From an archaeon GW2011_AR15 (GTDB lineage Archaea; Nanobdellota; Nanobdellia; Woesearchaeales; GW2011-AR15), in assembly GCA_000830295.1 (NCBI GenBank), contig CP010425.1, forward strand, positions 238,033 to 294,883: DNA of 56,851 nt, in the 5' to 3' direction. Both the position numbers and the translations under genes were made by a program. This document shows, one piece after another, positions 31,682 through 39,997 of this stretch (position 1 is the stretch's first letter; every line of letters begins with the position of its first letter). The notes under the pieces are model-generated. The model was not told the origin of the DNA, made no database searches, and saw only the letters and a program-made list of their open reading frames with translations.

Positions 31682-32143
31682 ATGAACCTGAAAGAAACAT
31701 ACGGGAAACTTGAGAAAAAATACTCCCTGCCGGCATACTCTGAGCTGAACAGGGACTTTGACATTGAGGACATACTTCCTGAGACAGAAGTCATGCTCCA
31801 GAAAATAAGGGGAAAAATCACTGAGAAGCTTGAAGGCTACGCAGGGCTTATAGAATCTTTTGTCCAGCCTGACACAAACATGAAGGACATGTACGAGGCA
31901 AGGCACATGGATGATGCAGACAGGGAGCATGCCTATGCTTTGTTCAAGAAGATTATGCACATAATAAGGAGATCTGCCCTTACTGCCATCCAGAACACAG
32001 AGGAAGGCAATGCTTCATTCATAAAAGAATCATTCAGTGAATGGAATGCTCTTAAGAAGCAGATAGAGCCGCACATCAGGAAGCTGGAGGAAATCTGGAA
32101 AAAAGAGACAGATATAAAAACGGATCTGAGTTATTTTGGATAG
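31682..32143 (+). CDS. Helical hypothetical protein, 153 aa
   Basis: Not recognised by function. All-helical and charged: MNLKETYGKLEKKYSLPAYSELNRDFDIEDI, HAYALFKKIMHIIRRSALTAI, EIWKKETDIKTDLSYFG. It precedes adk with the stop just before the adk start, so the two are probably co-translated. No nucleotide- or metal-binding motif. Confidence 0.7.
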   Translation: MNLKETYGKLEKKYSLPAYSELNRDFDIEDILPETEVMLQKIRGKITEKLEGYAGLIESFVQPDTNMKDMYEARHMDDADREHAYALFKKIMHIIRRSALTAIQNTEEGNASFIKESFSEWNALKKQIEPHIRKLEEIWKKETDIKTDLSYFG

Positions 32144-32150
32144 TGAACTT

Positions 32151-32705
32151 ATGATGAGACTGGTGTTTTTGGGGCCTCCGGGCGCAGGAAAAGGGACACA
32201 GGCAAAAATACTTTCAGAGAGCCTTAATATCCCCCACATATCAACAGGCGATATCTTCAGGTATAATATCGAGAACAAGACAGAGCTCGGAAGAGAGGCA
32301 TCCGAGTTCATGAACAGGGGATTTCTTGTGCCTGACAAGATAACAAACGCCATGGTCCTCAACAGGCTCAGCATGGACGACTGCAAAAACGGATATATTC
32401 TGGACGGCTATCCAAGGACAATCAACCAGGCTGAATTTCTCGACAGCATGCAGGAAATCAATCATGCAGTCTATTTTTACCTGAGGGATGAAATTGCAAT
32501 TGAAAGGCTGATGAGCAGGGCCAAGCAGGAATCAAGAAGCGATGACAGCCCCGAAGTCATAAAGAACAGGCTGCAGGTATACAAAGAGCAGACACAACCG
32601 CTTATTAACTACTATAAAGAAAGAGGTACACTTCTGGAGATTGACGCAGGAGCGGGTATAACCATGATAAGCAAGGATGTCAGAAGGGCACTGAAGCTAT
32701 CCTAA
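32151..32705 (+). CDS. adk: Adenylate kinase
   Basis: About 184 aa. Walker A LGPPGAGKGTQA, NMP-binding HISTGDIFRYNI, ILDGYPRTINQAEFL and the short LID RAKQESRSDDSPEVIKNRL show the bacterial/eukaryal-type short-LID adenylate kinase rather than archaeal AdkA. The start is one of two adjacent ATGs (32151 or 32154). A longer frame from TTG at 32136 overlaps the upstream gene and adds nothing conserved. It balances AMP, ADP and ATP. Confidence 0.93.
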   Translation: MMRLVFLGPPGAGKGTQAKILSESLNIPHISTGDIFRYNIENKTELGREASEFMNRGFLVPDKITNAMVLNRLSMDDCKNGYILDGYPRTINQAEFLDSMQEINHAVYFYLRDEIAIERLMSRAKQESRSDDSPEVIKNRLQVYKEQTQPLINYYKERGTLLEIDAGAGITMISKDVRRALKLS

Positions 32706-32717
32706 CTTATTTGAAGA

Positions 32718-33164
32718 ATGAAAATACTTTTTGTCTGCAAGGGCAACATGTTCAGGAGCCAGCTGGCAGAATATTTCTTCAATAAATCCGCAAAAAAACA
32801 CAGGGCAGAAAGCGCAGGGATAAACGCAAGGTATGCTGGCATCAGGCTTTCAAGGCTTTACCACATTGAGAGCGGAAGGGCGAAGGACGCCGAGAAGTTC
32901 ATTGCAGAGCTTGATAAGGAAATGCTTGAAAAAGTGCCGAAGCAGCTTACCCCTGAGATGATTGATGCGTCTGACAAGGTTGTTGTGCTGCTGGAATCAG
33001 AAAAGGAGATGCCGGATTACCTGAAAAATTCTCCAAAGCTGATATTCTGGAAGATGATAGACGGGATAAAGGAAGATGGAAGCACAAGGCCTTATGGTGA
33101 GCTGTGCAGGATAAGGGAGCAGATAAAGGAAAAAGTAGAGAAGCTTGTGAAAAGCATCAGCTGA
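32718..33164 (+). CDS. Low-molecular-weight phosphatase-like protein
   Basis: 148 aa with the P-loop CKGNMFRS at residues 7-14 (CX5RS), followed by QLAEYFFNK and ESAGINARY as in LMW protein tyrosine phosphatases and arsenate reductases. The second conserved Cys of the usual CxGNxCRS is Phe here. The C-terminal acidic region (DGSTRPYGELCRIREQI) stands where the DP catalytic loop would be, but no clear DP is visible. Activity is likely but modified. It ends 8 bases inside the convergent truD gene. Confidence 0.8.
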   Translation: MKILFVCKGNMFRSQLAEYFFNKSAKKHRAESAGINARYAGIRLSRLYHIESGRAKDAEKFIAELDKEMLEKVPKQLTPEMIDASDKVVVLLESEKEMPDYLKNSPKLIFWKMIDGIKEDGSTRPYGELCRIREQIKEKVEKLVKSIS

Positions 33165-34146
33165 AAATCCTCTTTATAACAATTGTTGCATAGCTCCCCT
33201 TCCCTAATTCAAACTTAATTGTGCATTTCTTCATGCCGTCATTAAGCTCATCTTTTTCCAGCTCCCCAACCTCCATGTTCCTGACTTCTGCAGCTAAATT
33301 TCTTGAAGCGCCCATCGGCGTCACATCTGGGATGTTCCTTATAACAAAATCCCTCAGTTCAAGCCCGCTTCTTTCAAGGGTTTCCTGATAAAGTTTTTCA
33401 ATTTCCTGGTCTGTGAACTCGGTATCAAACGCAAGGAGCGGGATCTCTATATCCTTTATTTTCTTACGGGGGAAAATAAATCTGCCGTGCCTGTATTCAG
33501 CTTCAGAGAAATTTTCTGAATGGTGCTTTACATATCCTGCAGCAACCTCATTCCACAGGTAGCTCTGCACAGCATGGAGGTATAGCTTTAGTATCTTGTG
33601 CGGAATCTTCCTTATTGCTCCGATAAAATCATTTTTGCTGTGCAGAAGATGCATGCTTACTTCAGGATGGTCCATCATTGACGCTGCCTTTTCAAAATTT
33701 TTTTTCAGGATTGCAAGTCCGATTTCAAGGTTGTTTCTGCCGAAGCGCTGCTCGCCAAAATAATTTATTATGGAATCCGTCTTCTCGGGTGGCCTCTTTA
33801 TTTTTCTTATAGTTATTGTAAATTTATTTCCTCTCAGGTCGCCAAGGGAGATGGGTTTTCTGCCATGGCCGGCAATCTTTGTTTTGTATCTGCCGAAATC
33901 TTTGTCCGCTATCTCCCCTTTTACAGAGCAATACTGCCTTGTAACTGCGTTCCTGTCTTTTGTCCCTGCATAGCTGAAATTTTTTCTCGGAATCCTGAAA
34001 TCTGCAGAAAGCTCCTGTATAGCTTCCTCTGTGTTGCATGCTTTTTTTTCCAGGAGAAAATAGGTATACGGGCCTTCACCGCCAAAATCATGCAGTGGAA
34101 TCTCCTCTACTATAAAATCCTCAGGGATTTGTTTTATCATGCGCAT
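33157..34146 (-). CDS. truD: tRNA pseudouridine synthase TruD
   Basis: Pseudouridine synthase of the TruD family, which acts on position 13 of tRNAs. The catalytic Asp is in SYAGTKDRNAVTRQYCSV; N-terminal IPEDFIVEEIPLHDF and later LHAVQSYLWNEVA and FVIRNIPDVTPMGASRN are family signatures. The open frame begins at a TTG (34158); I place the start at ATG 34146 (34140 is also possible) because a TATA box (TTTATATAAATA, about 34157-34168) makes it nearly leaderless. The TRUD insertion domain is short. Confidence 0.9.
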   Translation of the reverse strand: MRMIKQIPEDFIVEEIPLHDFGGEGPYTYFLLEKKACNTEEAIQELSADFRIPRKNFSYAGTKDRNAVTRQYCSVKGEIADKDFGRYKTKIAGHGRKPISLGDLRGNKFTITIRKIKRPPEKTDSIINYFGEQRFGRNNLEIGLAILKKNFEKAASMMDHPEVSMHLLHSKNDFIGAIRKIPHKILKLYLHAVQSYLWNEVAAGYVKHHSENFSEAEYRHGRFIFPRKKIKDIEIPLLAFDTEFTDQEIEKLYQETLERSGLELRDFVIRNIPDVTPMGASRNLAAEVRNMEVGELEKDELNDGMKKCTIKFELGKGSYATIVIKRIFS

Positions 34147-34193
34147 CTGTAAAGGCAATATTTATATAAAAATAAGCTTTTGGTAATATTGTA

Positions 34194-34733
34194 ATGAATG
34201 AGAATGTCAGGAAGGAGATAATAGATGTCCTGAAGGGATCAATAAAGATTGTAAAGCAGGACCAGTTATTCAGGTTAAGGGAGCTGAGCGACCGCATTAT
34301 CGAGACTGCTGCTGTCTACCAGGACAGGGAGTCAATAGGCGTTGCGGTGCTGATATATTCTTTGTCAAAAATATACAGGAGCAAAGATGATGTCGATAAT
34401 TTTGTGCTCCCGCATCTTGCAGATGCCCTGAAAGCCCTGGAAAAGGATAATCTTGTAAGGTATGAAGCAGAGATAGACCATATAATAAAAGATATGTCTG
34501 AGAAAGACAGCAAGACCAAATTCTATGTTCAGGAAGTTCTCCAGAGGGCTGAAATAAAAAAGGGCTCAAAAATGTTTGAGCAGGGAATTTCAATGGGTCA
34601 GGCTGCGGAAGCCCTTAATGTCTCTATCTGGGACCTTATGGATTATGTCGGCAAGACAAGGATAATTGATGAATTCGGCCACAAAACTAATGTAAAGAGC
34701 AAGATTGAATTTACAAGGAGGCTTTTCAAATGA
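34194..34733 (+). CDS. HTH protein, antitoxin-like partner of the PIN gene
   Basis: 179 aa, mostly helical. Near the C-terminus (residues about 127-152) is MFEQGISMGQAAEALNVSIWDLMDYVGK, a helix-turn-helix of the kind seen in UPF0175-type antitoxins. The first 120 residues are unrecognised. It stands before two minicistrons and a PIN-domain gene on the same strand, with overlapping stop/start (ATGA at 34730-34733), which suits a toxin-antitoxin operon. Promoter elements are shared with divergent truD. Confidence 0.7.
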   Translation: MNENVRKEIIDVLKGSIKIVKQDQLFRLRELSDRIIETAAVYQDRESIGVAVLIYSLSKIYRSKDDVDNFVLPHLADALKALEKDNLVRYEAEIDHIIKDMSEKDSKTKFYVQEVLQRAEIKKGSKMFEQGISMGQAAEALNVSIWDLMDYVGKTRIIDEFGHKTNVKSKIEFTRRLFK

Positions 34734-34795
34734 AGGCATTAGTCTTTGACACTTTGACGAAGGAAAAGTCCGAAAATCAGGAGGAGTATCTATGA
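34730..34795 (+). CDS. Minicistron 1 (21 aa), PIN-N-terminus-like
   Basis: Starts MKALVFDTLTKEKSENQE and ends after EYL. The ATG has a ribosome site (AAGGAGG, 34714-34720) and overlaps the HTH gene stop. KALVFDT is identical to residues 3-9 of the PIN protein 127 bases downstream, but all six codons of ALVFDT differ synonymously. Its stop overlaps the start of minicistron 2 (ATGA). Confidence 0.5.
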   Translation: MKALVFDTLTKEKSENQEEYL

Positions 34796-34849
34796 TACGA
34801 GGAGTGATTTTTGACACTTTGACGAAGGAAAAGTCCAAAAATCAGGAGG
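34745..34849 (+). repeat. 40-base tandem repeat inside the minicistrons
   Basis: TTTGACACTTTGACGAAGGA continuing to GGAGG occurs at 34745-34784 and 34810-34849 with one change (G/A at 34772 vs 34837). Each copy starts at the FDT codons and ends with the ribosome site of the next cistron. Parts can fold (CTTT-GACGAAGG-AAAAG). Confidence 0.85.
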
Positions 34850-34863
34850 GCATATCATGGTAA
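34792..34863 (+). CDS. Minicistron 2 (23 aa), PIN-N-terminus-like
   Basis: Starts MIRGVIFDTLTKEKSKNQE and ends GISW. The ribosome site AGGAGGAG lies 5-6 bases before the ATG. GVIFDT parallels ALVFDT of minicistron 1 and of the PIN protein. The last seven bases overlap the PIN gene start in another frame, and the PIN ribosome site (AGGAGGG) lies within this ORF. It could be a translational coupler or the leftover head of a duplicated PIN gene. Confidence 0.5.
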   Translation: MIRGVIFDTLTKEKSKNQEGISW

Positions 34864-35549
34864 AAGCCCTTGTTTTCGATACCGGCCCTCTTATCTCCCT
34901 TGCACTGAACAATCTTCTCTGGGTGCTTAAGCCCCTGAAAGAGAAGTTTGGCGGAGAATTCTATATTACCCCCTCTGTGAAAAAGGAGGTTGTAGAGAAG
35001 CCGCTGACAACAAAGAGATACAAGTTTGAGGCCCTCCAGGTCTTAAGCCTTGTGGAGACAGGAGTGCTGAAAGTCTATGATTCCCCTGATCTCAGGAAAG
35101 AAGCCCTTTCGCTGCTGGATTCAGCCAACAGCCTATTCATGGCAGACGGGAATTATGTAAAAAATGTGCAGTACGCTGAGATAGAATCCGTCATGGCTGC
35201 AAAGCTTCTTCATGCTGATGCCGTGGTGGTAGATGAATTCATAACAAGGGCGCTTCTGGAAAATCCTGAAGCTGTTGAGCAAAGAATGGAAAAAAGGTTT
35301 CACAGGAACATAGATGCTGACAAAAAAAATATAGACGCGTTTTCCAGGCGGGTGTCAGGTATAAATGTTATAAGGTCATTTGAGCTGATTGCTGTAGCCT
35401 ACGAGAAAGGATTATTCAGAGAGTATTACCTGAAGCTTGACAACCCGAAAGAAACCCTGCTTGACGGGCTGCTGTGGGGGCTAAAGCTCAACGGCTGCTC
35501 TGTAACTGAGCAGGAAATAGCTGAAATCAAGAAATTAGAGGGCTTTTAG
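34857..35549 (+). CDS. PIN-domain protein (toxin-like ribonuclease)
   Basis: 230 aa. The first strand MVKALVFDTGPLISLALNNLL carries Asp8, the first PIN acid. Later acids are in YAEIESVMAAKLLHADAVVVDEFITRALL, fitting the metal-binding PIN core, followed by an extra C-terminal domain of about 90 residues. PIN proteins are RNases, often toxins paired with a DNA-binding antitoxin; the upstream HTH gene would fill that role. The start has its own ribosome site (AGGAGGG). Confidence 0.78.
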   Translation: MVKALVFDTGPLISLALNNLLWVLKPLKEKFGGEFYITPSVKKEVVEKPLTTKRYKFEALQVLSLVETGVLKVYDSPDLRKEALSLLDSANSLFMADGNYVKNVQYAEIESVMAAKLLHADAVVVDEFITRALLENPEAVEQRMEKRFHRNIDADKKNIDAFSRRVSGINVIRSFELIAVAYEKGLFREYYLKLDNPKETLLDGLLWGLKLNGCSVTEQEIAEIKKLEGF

Positions 35550-35663
35550 CGTTTTCTCCTCTATTTTACCATAAAATTTATAAATATCACGCCCTCATGT
35601 TATAGACGGGGGGAGATAGTTTGTATTTTTCCCACATTGTCAATAAAACGGAGGTAAAGTTAA

Positions 35664-35897
35664 ATGGCAGAAAAAGTTGCTAAAGCAGGAGTTAGGAAAG
35701 AGAAAGGATATCTGTATTTCGTAGATAAGCACGGAGATATCTCAAGAGCCAAAATGTCAAGAGGCGGAAGAAAAAAGGGCGGCTCAGGAACACAGAAAGT
35801 CGCTAAAGTAGGCGTCAAGAAAGCAAGTGGCTATCTATATTTTGTAGACAAGCACGGAGACGTTTCAAGAGCCAAGATGGCAAGGGGAAGGAGATAA
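35664..35897 (+). CDS. Tandem-repeat small basic protein (KGYLYFVDKHGDxSRAKM x2)
   Basis: 77 aa made of two copies of about 33 residues: KVAKAGVRKEKGYLYFVDKH... (4-36) and KVAKVGVKKASGYLYFVDKH... (45-75), joined by a Gly/Lys linker. Single-copy versions of this motif are common small proteins in DPANN-type genomes, function unknown. It has a TATA box (TTTATAAATATC, near 35573), a leader of about 60 bases with a G6/T5C3 hairpin potential and a GGAGGT ribosome site. A T-rich run follows the stop. Confidence 0.75.
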   Translation: MAEKVAKAGVRKEKGYLYFVDKHGDISRAKMSRGGRKKGGSGTQKVAKVGVKKASGYLYFVDKHGDVSRAKMARGRR

Positions 35898-35926
35898 ATT
35901 CTTTATTCTCTTTTTTTTCTTTTTTA
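35896..35926 (+). terminator. T-rich terminator after the tandem-repeat gene
   Basis: TTCTTTATTCTCTTTTTTTTC and following TTTTTTAT: oligo-T runs just after the stop, the kind of signal used by archaeal RNA polymerase with FttA. No hairpin. Confidence 0.5.
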
Positions 35927-35986
35927 TATAATTACGGTGAAATTTTTTGGCATAATCTTAAATACAACATTTGATTTCAGGACTCC

Positions 35987-37507
35987 ATGAGCAGGGGGAT
36001 AGTTATCTCCGGGAAATTCGGGGAGATAGTCGTAAGGCAGAAGCACGGCGAGGAGATTGAACTCGGGGAGCTTCTTATAGCGGAAAACAAAAGCGCAAAG
36101 ATTCTTTTGCAGGCATATGATCTCGTATACGGCTCGCAGCTGTCTGCCTCCAATCTTGAGCTTGTCTCGGGAATGAAGCTTGAAGAGGATTCTGACCTGA
36201 TGCTTATGGACGAGAAGCTGAGGAATTACACTCTTGCCCTGCTGAAAAACCTAATAACAATAACTCCAAAAAATGCAAGATCCTCAAAATCCCTGCCTGA
36301 GTTCTTTTCATCTGTAAGGGAAGTGAAAAAAGAAGACCTTGGTTTCATAACAAAGCCTGATGCCCCTTTGTTTGTCGGCAGGCTGAGGTCCGGCAGCAAG
36401 ATTCTTGATTTTGACATTTTCCTTCCGGGCAAAGATGTATTCAGCCACCACATACTCATCCCTGCAACAACAGGAAGAGGAAAAAGCAACCTTACCAGTT
36501 TAATGCTCTGGGACTGCCTTGACAAGAATTATGCAGGCGTGCTTGTCCTTGATCCTCATGATGAATATTACGGCAGGAATAAATTGGGGCTGAAAGACCA
36601 CCCCAAAAAAGAAAACCTTGCGTATTATTCTTCTGAGCCTCCTGCAGGAGGAAGAAGCCTGAGAATAAATCTCAGCCATGTGAAGCCGTGGCATTTCAAC
36701 GGCGCTGCTGACTGGTCCCCTGCGCAGAAAGAGGCGCTCTCTGCACTCTACAAAAGATACAACAAAGACTGGATAAAGTTTGCGCTCACAATCCCTGACC
36801 ATGAGGGATTCCAAGAAGGGACTCTGGCTGTAATAAGAAGGAGGCTCTCCTCCCTGCTTGATCTGGATTCTGACGGAAGCAGTGTATTCTGCAACGGCAT
36901 ATTTGACATGCAGGCAGGCCAGACAACCATCTCAGACATCTGCAGTGACCTTGAGAAAGGGAAAGTTGTTGTCGTGGATACTTCTGATTTTTCAGGGAGT
37001 GTGGAAATACTTATAGGAAGCCTGATAGCGACAGAAATACTGAACAAGTACAAGAGCCACAAGAACAAGGGAATTCTGAAGGACAAGCCTGTGATATCAA
37101 TAGTGCTGGAGGAAGCTCCGAGAGTTTTGGGGAAGCAAGTTCTTGAAAGCGGGCCCAATATATTTTCTACAATTGCAAGGGAAGGAAGGAAGTTCAAGGT
37201 CGGGCTGACAGCAATAACGCAGCTGCCTTCCCTGATTCCAAGAGAGATACTTGCAAATATGAACACAAAAATAATCCTGGGAATAGAAATGGCTCCTGAA
37301 CGCCAGGCAATAATAGATTCCGCATCCCAGGACCTGAGCTCTGACAGCAGGGCAATTGCATCGCTTGACAAGGGGGAGGCGATAATAAGCAGCAACTTCA
37401 CAAAGTTTGCAATACCTGTAAAAATTCCCTTATTTGAGGATTATGTCAGGTCAAGGCCAAAGGAAAAGAAAGATGCCATTGATTTTGAAGGGGTAAATTT
37501 AAGCTAG
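35987..37507 (+). CDS. herA: HerA-type DNA-translocating ATPase
   Basis: 506 aa. N-terminal HAS-barrel ([30 protein letters not shown]), then a FtsK/HerA ATPase with Walker [10 protein letters not shown] (160-168), Walker [12 protein letters not shown] (Asp189), LEEAPRVLG and [23 protein letters not shown]. HerA pumps DNA for resection, usually beside nurA, mre11 and rad50. Here mre11 is 1.3 kb away and the other two are not seen. Walker A has Arg where most have Ser (TGRGKS). Leaderless start (TATA AATCTTAAATAC). Confidence 0.93.
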   Translation: MSRGIVISGKFGEIVVRQKHGEEIELGELLIAENKSAKILLQAYDLVYGSQLSASNLELVSGMKLEEDSDLMLMDEKLRNYTLALLKNLITITPKNARSSKSLPEFFSSVREVKKEDLGFITKPDAPLFVGRLRSGSKILDFDIFLPGKDVFSHHILIPATTGRGKSNLTSLMLWDCLDKNYAGVLVLDPHDEYYGRNKLGLKDHPKKENLAYYSSEPPAGGRSLRINLSHVKPWHFNGAADWSPAQKEALSALYKRYNKDWIKFALTIPDHEGFQEGTLAVIRRRLSSLLDLDSDGSSVFCNGIFDMQAGQTTISDICSDLEKGKVVVVDTSDFSGSVEILIGSLIATEILNKYKSHKNKGILKDKPVISIVLEEAPRVLGKQVLESGPNIFSTIAREGRKFKVGLTAITQLPSLIPREILANMNTKIILGIEMAPERQAIIDSASQDLSSDSRAIASLDKGEAIISSNFTKFAIPVKIPLFEDYVRSRPKEKKDAIDFEGVNLS

Positions 37508-37890
37508 TTCTGTTTCTCCAAGTTTCTGTTTAAGGCATAAAAGTCCTGATGGACAAATGCAGAAACAAAATACGGGCCGTCTATTTTTGCTCCTCTAAAC
37601 AATAGCCTGTAAGGGTCTTCGGATACTGTTCTGTCGCTTTCTTCTGTAAGTGGGACAAGAACTGTTTTTTCATTATCCAGCTGCCCGAGGAGTGCTGTTA
37701 ATCCTCCTTCAGGATATCCCTCTTTTTTTCCTACGCATATCATTCTCATGCCGGACCAGAATTCTGAATAGGCATACTCCCTCTCCCCAAGCAGATAAAT
37801 GCCTAAAACCTCATCATACCCATTTTCTGACAGCTTTGGCAGCAAAGATGCATTTGCAATTTCAGCAGCCTGCAATGATATGTCTGGCAT
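37504..37890 (-). CDS. Hypothetical protein, 128 aa
   Basis: Not recognised. Soluble alpha/beta: [31 protein letters not shown], then [28 protein letters not shown]. It overlaps the herA stop by 4 bases on the opposite strand and starts near a TATA-like TTTAAATTAATTG. Confidence 0.6.
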   Translation of the reverse strand: MPDISLQAAEIANASLLPKLSENGYDEVLGIYLLGEREYAYSEFWSGMRMICVGKKEGYPEGGLTALLGQLDNEKTVLVPLTEESDRTVSEDPYRLLFRGAKIDGPYFVSAFVHQDFYALNRNLEKQN

Positions 37891-37911
37891 TTTAGCATGG
37901 CGTAACTACAA

Positions 37912-38706
37912 TTAATTTAAAAAGATATCCCAGAAGCGGGCTGTTTTCTCTCTCCGGTATTTTGCATATTTAACGCCGAGATATGCCAGCCCGAGTGCTG
38001 CAGGAATTCCAAGTTCAAGCAGGCTGAAGTTATTTACACCATTTGTGATGCTGTTCATGAACTCCGAAAACTGCTCTGCCAGCGGCCCTCTCAGAGAGCC
38101 GTGCCGGAACGTGTCAATAAGCAGATGAGAGACCGCAACCTGCGCTCCGTAATAGAATGCACCATACGCCACATATCTTAACTTGTCTGATATTGGCGTC
38201 TCTTTTGGAATCGACTTATAATATAATATCCCACCTATAATCCCAGCTATAACCACTCCATAAATGCTGTGCAGGGCAGGCGTCCTGTGGCATGCCCACT
38301 CGTCACAGGCTGCTGCATAATTTTCCGGAACTCCTCCTCCGGCGCTTAGGCTCTGTGATGTGGCTGTAAGGGAGTCCGGAAGCCCAGGTATAGATGCCCC
38401 AGGAAATTTAATCCTGAGAAAGCTAACGTATGCTTCCTGGATTATAACATCAAGGTCAGGGAAATTCGACATAAAATAGCCTAAAATTCCGGGGTTTTTG
38501 ATATTTTCAAGCATCCATTTCGGACTTGCCTTTATCTTGTCTAATGCAGTTATTCCATCAGTATGCTCCCCTGCTATATCCTCTAGGCTCATGTATCTTT
38601 TTTTTCCTTTTACATCAGGCTCAAGAAGCTCGTTGGACAATTTGCCGAAAGAAATGCCTGAAGCCATGTGGACAAGAAAATTTGTGACATATGCAAGGTA
38701 TGGCAT
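37912..38706 (-). CDS. Membrane metal-dependent hydrolase-like protein (YdjM/DUF457 type)
   Basis: 264 aa with about four membrane segments. The family pattern of the LexA-regulated YdjM-type membrane hydrolases is visible: an early His (NFLVHMASG), FPDLDVI, CHRTPALHSIYG (HRxxxHS) and VAVSHLLIDTFRHG (HxxxD). These His/Asp residues are the likely metal ligands. Substrate unknown. It lies between herA and mre11 on the other strand. Confidence 0.75.
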   Translation of the reverse strand: MPYLAYVTNFLVHMASGISFGKLSNELLEPDVKGKKRYMSLEDIAGEHTDGITALDKIKASPKWMLENIKNPGILGYFMSNFPDLDVIIQEAYVSFLRIKFPGASIPGLPDSLTATSQSLSAGGGVPENYAAACDEWACHRTPALHSIYGVVIAGIIGGILYYKSIPKETPISDKLRYVAYGAFYYGAQVAVSHLLIDTFRHGSLRGPLAEQFSEFMNSITNGVNNFSLLELGIPAALGLAYLGVKYAKYRREKTARFWDIFLN

Positions 38707-38782
38707 TCTTTCCTGTGGGATTTATGACTATATTAAAAACTATCTAAATAATTTTAAATATACACAAGATTACCTTATCTTC

Positions 38783-39997
38783 ATGAAATTCTCGCACATA
38801 GCAGACTGCCATATAGGCGGGTGGAGGGATCCGAAGCTGAAAGACCTCAATACGCAGGCTTTTTTCAGGGCACTCGATATCTCCCTGAAAGAAAAAGTTG
38901 ATTTCATCGTGATTGGAGGAGACCTTTTCAATACCGCCCTTCCCGGCATAGACCGGCTTAAGGATGTTGTAAGGAAATTCAGGGAGCTGAAAGAAAAAAA
39001 CGTGCCGGTATACCTTATTCCGGGAAGCCATGATTTTTCTCCTTCAGGAAAAACAATGCTGGATGTCCTTGAGGAGGCTGGGCTCTGCACCAATGTCGTC
39101 AAAGGGAGCGTCGAGAACAACAAGCTGAAGCTGAAATTCACAATAGACGAAAAAACAGGAGCAAAGATAACAGGAATGCTCGGCAGGAGGGGAATGCTGG
39201 AAAGGACATACTATGAGGAGCTTGACAGGGCTTCGCTTGAAAAAGAGCCAGGATTCAAGATATTCCTTTTCCACACTGCAATAACCGAGCTGAAGCCGAA
39301 AGACATGGACCGGATGGATTCAGCACCAATCTCCCTGCTGCCGAAAGGGTTTGACTATTATGCAGGCGGGCACGTTCATATAGTGGAGAAGCTTGATATG
39401 CCTGGCTACAGGAATGTCGTCTATCCCGGGCCTTTATTCCCAAACAATTTCCATGAGCTTGAGGAATTAAAAGGCGGAGGGTTTTACATATATGACAACG
39501 GGGAAGTAAAGAGGCACGAGATTGCCATAAAAAAAGTTGTGAGCATAAGAGTTGATGCTCTGCATAAAAACTCTGAAAAAGTAACAGAAGAACTTCTTGA
39601 CAAAGTGAAGAGGGATGCTGAAGAAGACTGCATTATACTTATACGCATATCAGGGGTTCTGCAAAGCGGCAGGGTCTCGGATATTGATTTCAAAAAAGTA
39701 TACGATATTCTTGCTAAAAAAGATGTTTATTTTGTCATGAGAAACACTTCCGGGCTGGCAACAAAGGAATTTGAAGAGGTAAAGATAGAAACAAGATCTG
39801 CTGAAGAGATTGAAGACCGGCTTATAGAAGAGCACCTTGGCCAGAGGGACGCTGCAGGCTGGGGAAAGGAAAAAGAAAGGAAGATGATAAAGGACCTGAT
39901 GGTTGTGCTCAGCTCTGACAAAAAAGAGGGAGAAAAAGTCTATGAGTTTGAGGCAAGGATCAAGGACGAGTTAAACAAGTTGCTTGAGATTGATTAG
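38783..39997 (+). CDS. mre11: Mre11/SbcD-type DNA repair nuclease
   Basis: 404 aa. Metallophosphoesterase motifs: HIADCHIGG (Asp8, His10), IGGDLFN (Asp47), IPGSHDF (81-84), FHTAI and AGGHVHI. The usual GNHD is GSHD here. The C-terminal 150 residues form a capping and helical part. The start is at MKFSHIAD: a TATA (TTTTAAATATAC, about 38750-38761) lies about 25 bases upstream, and the long upstream frame overlaps the neighbour. Rad50 is not adjacent. Confidence 0.9.
   Translation: MKFSHIADCHIGGWRDPKLKDLNTQAFFRALDISLKEKVDFIVIGGDLFNTALPGIDRLKDVVRKFRELKEKNVPVYLIPGSHDFSPSGKTMLDVLEEAGLCTNVVKGSVENNKLKLKFTIDEKTGAKITGMLGRRGMLERTYYEELDRASLEKEPGFKIFLFHTAITELKPKDMDRMDSAPISLLPKGFDYYAGGHVHIVEKLDMPGYRNVVYPGPLFPNNFHELEELKGGGFYIYDNGEVKRHEIAIKKVVSIRVDALHKNSEKVTEELLDKVKRDAEEDCIILIRISGVLQSGRVSDIDFKKVYDILAKKDVYFVMRNTSGLATKEFEEVKIETRSAEEIEDRLIEEHLGQRDAAGWGKEKERKMIKDLMVVLSSDKKEGEKVYEFEARIKDELNKLLEID

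Noticed and set aside
38498-38782. 95-codon N-terminal extension of Mre11
   Set aside because: Overlaps the opposite membrane hydrolase gene; conserved Mre11 begins at MKFSHIAD with a TATA box about 25 bases upstream.
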